Shown here: positions 1 through 5,978 of the stretch, in pieces | Position numbering within the stretch: position 1 is the first letter of the stretch | Layout: each line of letters opens with the position of its first letter | Assembly (NCBI GenBank): GCA_902782815.1 | Contig: CACZOS010000408.1 | Span: 1 to 6,176 of the forward strand | Length of the DNA: 6,176 nucleotides | Direction of reading: 5' to 3' | Source of the DNA: an uncultured Lachnospiraceae bacterium | GTDB taxonomy: Bacteria; Bacillota; Clostridia; Lachnospirales; Lachnospiraceae | Program-made: the position numbers and the translations under genes | The notes under the pieces: model-generated | Seen by the model: only the letters and a program-made list of their open reading frames with translations | What the model was told of the DNA's origin: nothing | Databases searched by the model: none

Positions 1-369
1 CATCTGGCCCGGATCCACGGACTGGATACCGGCACGGATGATCTCCGCCATGTAGGCACCGCAGTTTAAGGCAAGACAGGCGGTACCGGCCTGGAGGGCA
101 GTCAGGGTGAGCTGGATGTGCAGGATATTGTTAAAGCCGTAGGGTATACCGAAATAGATAAAATAAGCCAGAACGATCATGGGAACACCCCGGATGACGT
201 CAACGAATATCAGGGCTATGATATTGCAGACTCTATTCCGCAGAACGCTCAGCATTCCGAAGATCAGGCCAAGTATACAGGCAAAAGACAGACCGAAGAG
301 GGCGAGCAGAAGAGTCTGCCCCATGGCCCTGGTCAAAAGGCCTCCGTATTGTGATATTATGCCGATCAA
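1..369 (-). CDS. Amino-acid ABC transporter permease, HisM/GlnP type (partial, 3' end outside the window)
   Basis: This is the inner-membrane channel subunit of a polar amino-acid importer; its likely partner is the binding protein encoded just upstream. 123 codons are visible and the frame is open to the window edge. Hydrophobic segments lie at about residues 19-40, 47-75 and 86-102. Family landmarks are the N-terminal QYGGLL stretch, the VDVIRGVPMIV segment (residues 56-66; compare IEVIRGTPLLV in GlnP-like proteins) and the start of the cytoplasmic EAA loop, AYMAEIIRAGIQSVDPGQ (105-122), which docks on the ATPase. I chose the TTG at 369: an in-frame TAA lies eight codons upstream, no ATG lies between, and the conserved QYGGLL would be lost with the ATG at residue 16. 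A purine-rich stretch (complement of 381-390) sits 11 bases upstream, slightly far. A second TTG at residue 12 follows a GGAGG closely and is an alternative. An ATPase gene is expected further left but is not visible. Substrate specificity is not readable. Confidence 0.93.
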   Translation of the reverse strand, partial: MIGIISQYGGLLTRAMGQTLLLALFGLSFACILGLIFGMLSVLRNRVCNIIALIFVDVIRGVPMIVLAYFIYFGIPYGFNNILHIQLTLTALQAGTACLALNCGAYMAEIIRAGIQSVDPGQM

Positions 370-393
370 AGGTGATCCAACCCCTTCCTTTTA

Positions 394-428
394 AGTTCTG
401 TCAAGAGAAGACTGCCGCCTTCTGAACT
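394..428 (-). other. Possible RNA stem in the binding-protein/permease gap
   Basis: Bases 394-398 (AGTTC) pair with 424-428 (GAACT), and 406-410 (AGAAG) pair with 419-423 (CTTCT). That makes ten base pairs, continuous on one side and with a 7-base bulge (399-405) on the other, around an 8-base loop. On the minus-strand transcript no T tract follows (the next bases are TAAAAGG), so it does not look like an intrinsic terminator. It could protect the 3' end of the binding-protein message so that it is made in excess over the permease, as in other importer operons. That role is inference. The rest of 370-501 holds only the permease ribosome binding site. Confidence 0.3.
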
Positions 429-501
429 CTCTTATGGAGTGTCCCGAATGCGACAGCCCTTTACTCAGAATATATTTATCAGGTTAACAGGAAACTGATG
501 A

Positions 502-1299
502 TTATTCACCAAGATATTTATTTACGATCTCGTCGTATGTTCCGTTGGCCTTGATCTCTGCGAGACCGGCATTGAACATATCGATCAGAGGCTGATTCTC
601 TTCGTTGAAGATAGCGAAACCGTAATCAGCGCCTTCGTTGGCTGTGTTTTCAAGGACTTTAAGGGGAAGCTCGTCTCCGCCTTCCTTGATGGCAGTGATC
701 ATGATGGGGGTATCCTCGAAACAGGCAACGGCCTGTCCGCCGGTTACTGCCTGATACATGGTGGGTGAATCTTCCATGTAGGTGATCTTGAATCCATACT
801 GATCAGCCAGGCTTTCCGCATAGGTTGCGCCCATGGTTCCGGTCTTTACAGCCACTGTCTGGTCCTTGAGATCTTCAAAGCCGGCGATCTCGGAATCCGC
901 CGGAACAGCCATGCTCTGGGTGGCATTATAATAGCCGTCTGAGAAAATCCAGCCGCTTTCTTTACGTTCGTCGGTAATGGATGCGCCGGCGATCATGCCG
1001 TCAGCCTGTTTGGACTGGCAGGCAGCGATGGCGGAATCCCATCCCAGACTCTTCAGTTCATAGGAAAAACCCTGATTCTCGGCTACTGCAGCCAGGATAT
1101 CCACGTCGATTCCCACGAAATCGCCGTTCGCGTCGGTGTACTCAAAGGGCTTGAATACCGTATCGGTGGCGATGATCCAGGTCTTGCCGTCGGCAGCAGC
1201 TTCCGTGGCATCTTCGGTCTTTGCAGGAGAGCTGCTGCATCCGGTCAGAAGACCGATCGCCATAACCAGCCCCAATGCCAGTACGATCATTCTTTTCAT
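502..1299 (-). CDS. Amino-acid ABC transporter substrate-binding lipoprotein (SBP_bac_3 family)
   Basis: Extracytoplasmic receptor that captures a polar amino acid and delivers it to the permease. The 265-aa product starts with a charged MKRM, a hydrophobic core (residues 5-18) and the lipobox LTGC, so Cys21 should be lipidated and anchor it to the membrane. A low-complexity Ala/Glu/Thr linker (22-38) follows, then the two-lobed fold. Family signatures are GIDVDILAAVAENQGF (63-78), the SITDERK segment with Arg112, which in this family holds the ligand carboxylate, FSDGYY (119-124), the hinge-region motif VAVKTGTMGATYAESL (149-164) and FEDTP (194-198), whose Asp196 is placed to bind the ligand amino group. 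I chose the ATG at 1299 because GGAGGA (1307-1312) lies about 8 bases upstream; an open frame extends to 1335 but would put extra charged residues before the signal peptide. Glutamine, cystine or another polar ligand is possible; which one is unknown. Confidence 0.95.
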   Translation of the reverse strand: MKRMIVLALGLVMAIGLLTGCSSSPAKTEDATEAAADGKTWIIATDTVFKPFEYTDANGDFVGIDVDILAAVAENQGFSYELKSLGWDSAIAACQSKQADGMIAGASITDERKESGWIFSDGYYNATQSMAVPADSEIAGFEDLKDQTVAVKTGTMGATYAESLADQYGFKITYMEDSPTMYQAVTGGQAVACFEDTPIMITAIKEGGDELPLKVLENTANEGADYGFAIFNEENQPLIDMFNAGLAEIKANGTYDEIVNKYLGE

Positions 1300-1363
1300 A
1301 TTCATTTCCTCCTTTTTACAATACTCTGTTTTCATGATTCACATCACTTTAATATGATAAATT

Positions 1364-1392
1364 ATTATAGCAATACCGGTTGAAATATGCAA
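1364..1392 (-). promoter_or_regulatory. Sigma-A type promoter for the amino-acid importer genes
   Basis: On the minus strand a TTGCAT box (1392-1387) and a perfect TATAAT box (1369-1364) are separated by exactly 17 bases. The -35 box matches the consensus at four of six positions. Transcription would start near 1357, giving a leader of about 55-60 bases before the ATG at 1299. No riboswitch-like fold is apparent in that short leader. It should drive the binding-protein gene and, by readthrough, the permease gene. Confidence 0.8.
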
Positions 1393-1393
1393 C

Positions 1394-1433
1394 AATTATT
1401 ACAAATCCTGCATAAATATAATTTTTACAAATC
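1394..1433. repeat. Pair of 14-bp direct repeats upstream of the importer promoter (possible operator)
   Basis: Copies at 1394-1407 and 1420-1433 differ at one base (plus strand AATTATTACAAATC and AATTTTTACAAATC; minus strand GATTTGTAAWAATT). Their starts are 26 bp apart, about two and a half helical turns, so they face opposite sides of the helix. The nearer copy begins two bases upstream of the -35 box. They could bind a regulator of the importer or of the divergent gene, or act as an A+T-rich UP element. The repeat is seen directly; the function is inferred. Confidence 0.5.
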
Positions 1434-1517
1434 ATACAAAAAATGTAATCAGGATATTTATCTTTACGGGTGAAGAGAGTAAAATATATATATACGCAAC
1501 TATCGGGACAGCAAAAT

Positions 1518-1523
1518 GGAGGG
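1518..1523 (+). promoter_or_regulatory. Ribosome binding site that decides the start at 1530
   Basis: GGAGGG lies 6 bases before the ATG at 1530. The open frame extends upstream to a GTG at 1470, but no comparable site precedes that codon, so the ATG at 1530 is preferred. For this gene only a weak promoter candidate is visible (TTTACG at 1463-1468 and TATATA at 1487-1492, 18 bases apart). Confidence 0.75.
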
Positions 1524-1529
1524 TACCAT

Positions 1530-2150
1530 ATGCCAGAGAAAAACGAATTATTTGATGCCGCAGTGAATCGTTTTGTCAGAGATATCGGTTACGGGGATGC
1601 CATCATGCATCTGGCAGACAGGGGATATACCCTGAGCCGGATCAGGACAAAAACAAGAACAAAGCTGCCTGATGAATATATCTGTAAAAAGATCATGGAT
1701 TCCTATATGAAATACGACAAGATGCTGCTCACCGAACCGGGAAGTGCCAGGAGGGAAAAGATAACCATGGTCAGGGACAGCAGCATATTCGGAAGGCCCA
1801 GCTTCCGTCAGGTGACGGAGATCGTGGAAGAGCCGGTGATCAACCTTACCCACCGGCAGTGGTCGAAAGAGGAACTGCCCGGGATGCTGAAGACTCTGGA
1901 GAAGAAGAGATATCAGCAGAAAGCCCGGACATATGCCAGCTTTTTGATCACACCGGGGAAATTGTCCCGCTGGGAGCTTATCCTGGCAGACGGACACATA
2001 GATTACCTTCGAGCTTTTCTGTACATGAAAAGGGAAGTATTTCTGGTGGTTGATGACAGGGTGATGGCCATTCTGGAGGATCTGCTGAACCGGGATGCCT
2101 ATGACGGGACCATCTATGTTCTGTCTGAAAGGGAAAAATGGACATTCTGA
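1530..2150 (+). CDS. Hypothetical protein, unrecognised family, possible N-terminal helix-turn-helix
   Basis: I do not recognise this 206-aa protein. It has no signal peptide and no membrane segment, is rich in Lys, Arg and Tyr, and should be cytoplasmic. Residues 22-60 (GDAIMHLADRGYTLSRIR, then a K/R/T-rich turn, then DEYICKKIMDSYMKY) look like two or three helices arranged as a helix-turn-helix, which would fit a DNA-binding or adaptor role. Residues 113-135 are a charged helical stretch, and the C-terminal half (137-198) alternates hydrophobic strands and helices, with VFLVVDDRVMAILEDLL near 170-186. The start rests on the GGAGGG site. It is divergent from the amino-acid importer and ends 24 bases before the MBL-fold gene, which suggests co-transcription. 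It could be a regulator of either neighbour, but nothing proves this. Codon use looks like that of its neighbours. Confidence 0.8.
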   Translation: MPEKNELFDAAVNRFVRDIGYGDAIMHLADRGYTLSRIRTKTRTKLPDEYICKKIMDSYMKYDKMLLTEPGSARREKITMVRDSSIFGRPSFRQVTEIVEEPVINLTHRQWSKEELPGMLKTLEKKRYQQKARTYASFLITPGKLSRWELILADGHIDYLRAFLYMKREVFLVVDDRVMAILEDLLNRDAYDGTIYVLSEREKWTF

Positions 2151-2174
2151 TATTAGTCCTTGGAGGAAGGGAAG

Positions 2175-3053
2175 ATGAAATGGAAACTGACAACCCTCAT
2201 TGAGAACCACGGGGATGAAGAAGGTTTACTGGCCTTTGAACACGGTCTTTCCGTCCTGGTCGAGGGAGGCGGTGTCCGCATGCTGATGGATACCGGCCAG
2301 AGTGGTGCCTTTTATGACAACGCGGTTAAGATGGGTATCTCTCTTGAAGGTCTGGATGCAGTGCTTTTAAGCCATGCCCATTATGACCATACGGGGGGCT
2401 TGCTGCGGCTGATCAAGGAGACAGGAATCCCGGAAAAAGTGGTGGTGGGAAAGCATTTTTTCCGGAAATGCTACCACAGACTGCCGGACGGGAGGATGAA
2501 GTATATCGGTACAAAGTTCGATTCCCGGATGCTTAAGGATCTGGGGGTTCCCGTGGAAGAGATTGAAGGAGATACACTGGAGATTGCCCCCGGAGCGACC
2601 ATCCACCGGAATTTTGTCCGGACCGTTCCCTATGAGGAAGACAACCCTGCCTTTTTCTTCCAGGAGGAAGAAGTTTCCTGCGGGCCCCACGGAAGGTGCA
2701 TGGACAGCATGAATTACTATCCGGACAGCTTCGGGGATGAGATTGCTCTTGCCCTGGATGTGAAGGGCGGACTGTTTGTGATCGTGGGCTGTTCCCATCC
2801 GGGTGTGGTGAATATCCTCACCACCATTTCCCGGCGAAGCGGAAAGAGGATATACGGAGTCATGGGAGGCACCCACCTGATGGATGCGGACCGGGAGAGG
2901 ACCCTGCTTACGGTGGGGGATTTTAAGAAGCTGGGCATGGAAACCATAGGGGTTTCCCACTGTACCGGAGATGAAAATACCACCATCCTACGGGAGAGTT
3001 TCGGGGAGGCTTTCTTCAATAACCATACCGGACATACCCTGGAATTAGAATAA
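2175..3053 (+). CDS. Metallo-beta-lactamase-fold metal-dependent hydrolase, COG1237-like
   Basis: A 292-aa soluble protein with the MBL metal-binding signature SHAHYDHTGG: His67, His69, Asp71 and His72. Further likely ligands are His208 in VGCSHPGVVNIL (204-215) and His262 in GVSHCTG (259-265); GGTHL (231-235) is also typical. DTGQSG at 39-44 fits the strand before the metal site. This motif set matches COG1237, the group that includes the archaeal dihydropterin-ribofuranosylaminobenzene phosphate synthase; the bacterial members have no settled function, so no reaction is assigned. Cys169 and Cys175 lie in a short insert (CGPHGRC) before the second metal region. I start at the ATG at 2175, with GGAGG at 2162-2166; the frame is open to a TTG at 2160, but that codon overlaps the ribosome binding site. 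It lies 24 bases after the 206-aa gene, is probably in the same transcript, and is followed by a strong terminator. Confidence 0.92.
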   Translation: MKWKLTTLIENHGDEEGLLAFEHGLSVLVEGGGVRMLMDTGQSGAFYDNAVKMGISLEGLDAVLLSHAHYDHTGGLLRLIKETGIPEKVVVGKHFFRKCYHRLPDGRMKYIGTKFDSRMLKDLGVPVEEIEGDTLEIAPGATIHRNFVRTVPYEEDNPAFFFQEEEVSCGPHGRCMDSMNYYPDSFGDEIALALDVKGGLFVIVGCSHPGVVNILTTISRRSGKRIYGVMGGTHLMDADRERTLLTVGDFKKLGMETIGVSHCTGDENTTILRESFGEAFFNNHTGHTLELE

Positions 3054-3069
3054 AAACCTGAAGAATGAA

Positions 3070-3135
3070 AAAGGCGCTGCCTCTGTTTGCTTTCCGTCTG
3101 ATGTTAACCGACGGGAAGCCCGGGACAGCGCCTTT
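3070..3135. terminator. Bidirectional Rho-independent terminator between convergent operons
   Basis: A perfect 10-bp outer stem (AAAGGCGCTG at 3070-3079 with CAGCGCCTTT at 3126-3135) encloses an inner stem of about nine pairs (3090-3098 with 3109-3117, one G-T pair) around a loop with GATGTTAA. On the plus strand a T-rich run (TTTATATTT) follows; on the minus strand five T residues follow. It sits 16 bases after the MBL-fold stop and 15 bases after the ferredoxin stop, so it can end both transcripts. Confidence 0.88.
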
Positions 3136-3150
3136 ATATTTAAGTTCAAT

Positions 3151-3597
3151 TCAGGAGGTTACCAGTCTGATGGCTCCTGCAGGGCAGGCCAGTAGGCAGG
3201 AAGGCTCCAGACCCTGATCCAGCCTTGCGGCGCAGAGACTGCATTTCTGCATAACTACCTTTCCACTTTCGGATTCCCCGAACCGGGGAGCCTGGAAAGG
3301 ACAGGCATAATAGCAGAGCCTGCAGCCGGTGCAGTGGTCTTCCCTGACCAGCACTATGCCGTCTTCCCTCTTAAAGATGGCCTTCGTCTGACAGACCTTT
3401 ATGCAGGCGGGATCCTGGCAGTGGCGGCAGCGGTCAAAATGAAAATGCAGCTTCTGGCCTGTCCGTCCGGTTTTTTCTGTCTGCCGCATAATGAGGAAAC
3501 GAATCCCACCGGGCAGCTGATACTCCATTTTACAGGCAATCTCACATGCACAGCAGCCCATACAGCGTTCACCGTCAAATCTCAGCTCTTTTCTCAT
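3151..3597 (-). CDS. 4Fe-4S dicluster ferredoxin-like electron-transfer subunit (DmsB/PhsB type)
   Basis: Electron-transfer subunit that should pass electrons between a cellular donor or acceptor and the catalytic Mo/W subunit encoded just upstream. The 148-aa chain carries 16 cysteines in the four-cluster pattern of the family: C12-x2-C15-x2-C18-x3-C22; C57-x2-C60-x4-C65-x3-C69; C89-x2-C92-x2-C95-x3-C99; C119-x2-C122-x11-C134-x3-C138. This predicts four [4Fe-4S] clusters. An extra Cys16 sits inside the first motif. It is shorter than DmsB (about 205 aa) and has no Tat signal or membrane segment, so it should be cytoplasmic. Its ATG overlaps the stop of the catalytic gene (ATGA, 3597-3594), and a strong GGAGGGGG (3605-3612) lies 7 bases upstream inside that gene, so translation is probably coupled. 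No membrane-anchor gene follows; the terminator comes 15 bases after the stop. Confidence 0.95.
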   Translation of the reverse strand: MRKELRFDGERCMGCCACEIACKMEYQLPGGIRFLIMRQTEKTGRTGQKLHFHFDRCRHCQDPACIKVCQTKAIFKREDGIVLVREDHCTGCRLCYYACPFQAPRFGESESGKVVMQKCSLCAARLDQGLEPSCLLACPAGAIRLVTS

Positions 3598-5840
3598 GAT
3601 CTGTCCCCCTCCTTCATTTTCTCCACTTCCACCAACGTGTTGAAATATCCGGTGGTATTCCCGTCATAAAGACCTTCATACTCCCACATGATCCCCTTCT
3701 CTTTCAGGGTATCCCTGGGACCGCCCTGGCTTAAGGAGGTGAGCACATTCACATTGCCGCCCAGCTTGACCCACATACCGCTGTTCATTTCCACCACTCC
3801 GGGCTTAGTGATGATACTCACTTTTACAAGGATATTCTTCAGCTCTCCCCGGTCATTGAAGATCCTGACCAGGTCCCCGTCACGGATCCCACGCTTCCGG
3901 GCATCCTCCTCGTTGATATGGATCTTTGCCGGACCTTCGATCTCCTGGATCCAGGGAAGATTGTAATACTGAGAGTGGCAGCGGAAAGAGGGATGCTGAG
4001 AGACCAGACAGAGAGGGTATTTCTCTGCCAGTTCCGGTGTCGCCCGGATGCTCTCTTCCGGTTCCACAAAGTGGGGCAGGGGATAATAATCTCCCGTGAA
4101 CTTCTGCCCCCTTTCTTCCATGACTGAGGAAAAGAACTCAAACTTGCCTGAGGGGGTATTGAATTTCCCGTCCCGATAGGGGATGGAAGGAGACCATTTC
4201 TCATCCACCAGCGCGGGTCCTCTCGGAGAGGTGGCCGCATCCACATCGGTGTTCATCCCCACCAGCATACGGATGTAATCCAGACCGGTCCTCTCCCGGG
4301 GGAAATACTTCCCATATCCCAGGCGGCGACCCAGTTCCTCAAAGATCTCCACATCCGGCACGCACTCCCAGGGAGGCTGGCAGACCGGTACCAGGATCTG
4401 GTTATAATGATGCCAGTAGGAGGTGTGGAGACCGTATTGCTCCAGGAAGTGGCAGGCCGGCAGGACCAGATCGGCCCAGTCCGTATCATCTGTCATAAAC
4501 TGTTCGATCACCACAAACATATCCAGCTGCCGGACGGCTTCCAGGGTCCGGCTCACATAGGGCTGCTGGGAGACCAGGCCGCCCCGCCAGGAGATGATTC
4601 CCTTGATAGGCGGGTCTGCATTGAGTATGGCGGTGGCAACAGCGGAAATGTTTACCATACGGGTTTTCTTAATGTCGGCTCCTTCCGGGACCGTGACATT
4701 CGCTGACTGCATAAAGCCTTCAAAACCCGGGAATCCCAGATTGTTCATGAACTCGTAGGTTCCGTATTCTTTTCCGATGTGGCCGCAGACTGCCGCCAGG
4801 CAGGCCAGGGCCCGCTGGACCTGGTGGCCGTTGCTGTAGCGCTGCTGGCCACAGCCGCAGGACATATGGGATCTGGAGCCGGCATAGAGCCTGGCTGCCT
4901 CGATCAGCTGGTCTTTTGGTATTGTTGTGATTTCCTCGGTGTATTCCGGAGTCCAGGGCTCCACCAGTTCTTTAAGACCTTCAAATCCCACGGTGTGTTT
5001 TTTTATATACTCTTTGTCATGGAGATTATTTTTAATGATCCAGCGGATCATTCCCAGAGCCATGGCCCCGTCTGTTCCCGGCCGGGGACGGAGATGGATA
5101 TGGGCTTTTGACGCCACGCCGGTGACACAGGGATCCACCACGATCAGTCTGGCTCCCCGGTCCATAGCCTGATAGAGGTAGGGATAGACATGGGGATGGG
5201 TGGCGGTGGGATTCAGCCCCACCATCATGATCACTTCCGCCTTTTCTGCCCAGATCTCCGGGGACATGGTATTCTGGCTGCCCACGCTGCACTGGGACCC
5301 GGAGATCCCGGAGAGGACACAGAAACTGCCCACCAGCTTAGTGGCACCCATAAGGTTCCATAATCTGCTGCTCACCGTCTTGGCCATGTATTCCCTGTTG
5401 CCGGAATAGCCGTACTCCATGATGGCTTCGCTGCCGTAATCATCAATGATCCGGCGGATCTTCCCGGTCATATAGTCCATGGCCTCCTCCCAGGATATCC
5501 GCTTAAACTGACCCTGTCCCCGGGCTCCCACACGCAGCATGGGATATTTTACCCTGTCGGAGCTGTTGATCTTCTGTACATTGGCCATGGCTTTAAGACA
5601 GAGGGTTCCTTTTGTGATGGGATGGTCGGGATCTCCCTCAATCTTGATTACTTTTTCATCCTTCACATAGACCAGAAGACCGCAGGTATCATAACAGTTA
5701 TGGGGACAGGCAGTCTTTACCACCCGGTCCGCAATGACCGTCTTCCCGTTCAGGGTTACCGGTACATTTCTGGCCAGGGCGTATTTGTCCAGGTCTTCCC
5801 GCCTTCTCCAGCTGACGGGGTTTTTCTTATCGTCGTACAT
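3594..5840 (-). CDS. Molybdopterin (bis-MGD) oxidoreductase catalytic subunit, DMSO-reductase superfamily, substrate unknown
   Basis: Catalytic subunit of a Mo- or W-bis-MGD enzyme, 748 aa. The N-terminal [4Fe-4S] site is C45-x3-C49-x3-C53-x27-C81, followed by K83 (CLK), the lysine usual between cluster and cofactor. Cofactor-binding segments include VGLNPTATHP (207-216), VDPCVTG (235-241), RPGTDGAMALGM (253-264), NTPSGKFEF (561-569) and the C-terminal dinucleotide-binding domain from about residue 605 (HINEEDARKRGIRDGD, 641-656). Cys174 in GSFCVLSG is the likely metal ligand; there is no selenocysteine. The general layout resembles acetylene hydratase and other soluble members, but its catalytic Asp, which directly follows the second cluster Cys, is Tyr50 here. 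Residues 11-14 are WRRR without a following hydrophobic core, so I see no Tat signal and predict a cytoplasmic enzyme. The start is supported by AGGGAG (5848-5853), 7 bases upstream. It overlaps the ferredoxin gene by 4 bp. A dehydrogenase, reductase, hydratase or dehydroxylase all remain possible. Confidence 0.94.
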   Translation of the reverse strand: MYDDKKNPVSWRRREDLDKYALARNVPVTLNGKTVIADRVVKTACPHNCYDTCGLLVYVKDEKVIKIEGDPDHPITKGTLCLKAMANVQKINSSDRVKYPMLRVGARGQGQFKRISWEEAMDYMTGKIRRIIDDYGSEAIMEYGYSGNREYMAKTVSSRLWNLMGATKLVGSFCVLSGISGSQCSVGSQNTMSPEIWAEKAEVIMMVGLNPTATHPHVYPYLYQAMDRGARLIVVDPCVTGVASKAHIHLRPRPGTDGAMALGMIRWIIKNNLHDKEYIKKHTVGFEGLKELVEPWTPEYTEEITTIPKDQLIEAARLYAGSRSHMSCGCGQQRYSNGHQVQRALACLAAVCGHIGKEYGTYEFMNNLGFPGFEGFMQSANVTVPEGADIKKTRMVNISAVATAILNADPPIKGIISWRGGLVSQQPYVSRTLEAVRQLDMFVVIEQFMTDDTDWADLVLPACHFLEQYGLHTSYWHHYNQILVPVCQPPWECVPDVEIFEELGRRLGYGKYFPRERTGLDYIRMLVGMNTDVDAATSPRGPALVDEKWSPSIPYRDGKFNTPSGKFEFFSSVMEERGQKFTGDYYPLPHFVEPEESIRATPELAEKYPLCLVSQHPSFRCHSQYYNLPWIQEIEGPAKIHINEEDARKRGIRDGDLVRIFNDRGELKNILVKVSIITKPGVVEMNSGMWVKLGGNVNVLTSLSQGGPRDTLKEKGIMWEYEGLYDGNTTGYFNTLVEVEKMKEGDRS

Positions 5841-5845
5841 CTTAT

Positions 5846-5853
5846 CTCTCCCT
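5846..5853 (-). promoter_or_regulatory. Ribosome binding site of the molybdopterin enzyme gene; promoter not identified
   Basis: AGGGAGAG on the minus strand lies 5-7 bases before the ATG at 5840. The promoter must lie in or near 5841-5888 if the upstream hairpin is an efficient terminator, yet I find no convincing -35/-10 pair there. Candidate AATAT-containing boxes have poor -35 partners. An alternative sigma factor, an activator, or partial readthrough from the upstream gene are all possible. Confidence 0.6.
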
Positions 5854-5888
5854 ATTCTGAATATTGGTTTTCAGGATATTGCCGAATG

Positions 5889-5922
5889 AAAAAGGCCTTG
5901 CCCGGATGGGCAAAGCCTTTTT
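5889..5922 (-). terminator. Rho-independent terminator after the flavin oxidoreductase gene
   Basis: AAAAAGGC (5889-5896) pairs with GCCTTTTT (5915-5922), and TTGCCC (5898-5903) pairs with GGGCAA (5908-5913), with a single C-A mismatch and a GGAT loop. The minus-strand transcript ends in a run of five T residues. It lies 56 bases after the stop of the flavin oxidoreductase gene and 48 bases before the Mo/W enzyme start, so it separates the two minus-strand units. The symmetry would also allow termination in the other direction, but no plus-strand gene feeds it. Confidence 0.85.
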
Positions 5923-5978
5923 TGTCCGCTGTCGGGTGTGCGTTCTTGAAAAAAGATCAGGTTACCGGCAGAGGGATA

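Noticed and set aside
502..1335. Longer form of the binding protein starting at 1335
   Set aside because: It would place charged residues before the lipoprotein signal and ignore the ribosome binding site at 1307-1312.
1334..1348. TGAT-GTGA-ATCA short palindrome in the importer leader as a CRP/FNR-type site
   Set aside because: Only four-base half-sites match and the position is downstream of the predicted transcription start; this is expected by chance.
1548..2210. Long open frame of 220 codons on the minus strand
   Set aside because: It lies antisense to the 206-aa gene and overlaps the start of the MBL-fold gene, its composition (many Pro, His, Gln, Phe) is that of a shadow frame, and no ribosome binding site precedes it.
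2367..2960. Open frame of 197 codons antisense to the MBL-fold gene
   Set aside because: The sense frame carries the full HxHxDH signature and downstream ligands; the antisense product has no recognisable motif.
3839..4246. Open frame of 135 codons inside the molybdopterin enzyme gene, same strand, other frame
   Set aside because: It is a frame shadow; the main frame is unbroken and carries conserved cofactor-binding motifs across this part.
3594..5840. Assignment as formate dehydrogenase
   Set aside because: No selenocysteine codon and no Cys/Sec-HGPS type active-site motif is present; GSFCVLSG around Cys174 is different.
5870..5915. CRISPR or selfish-repeat origin for the hairpin near 5900
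   Set aside because: There is a single hairpin with T tract directly after a stop codon; no spacer-repeat periodicity exists anywhere in the window.
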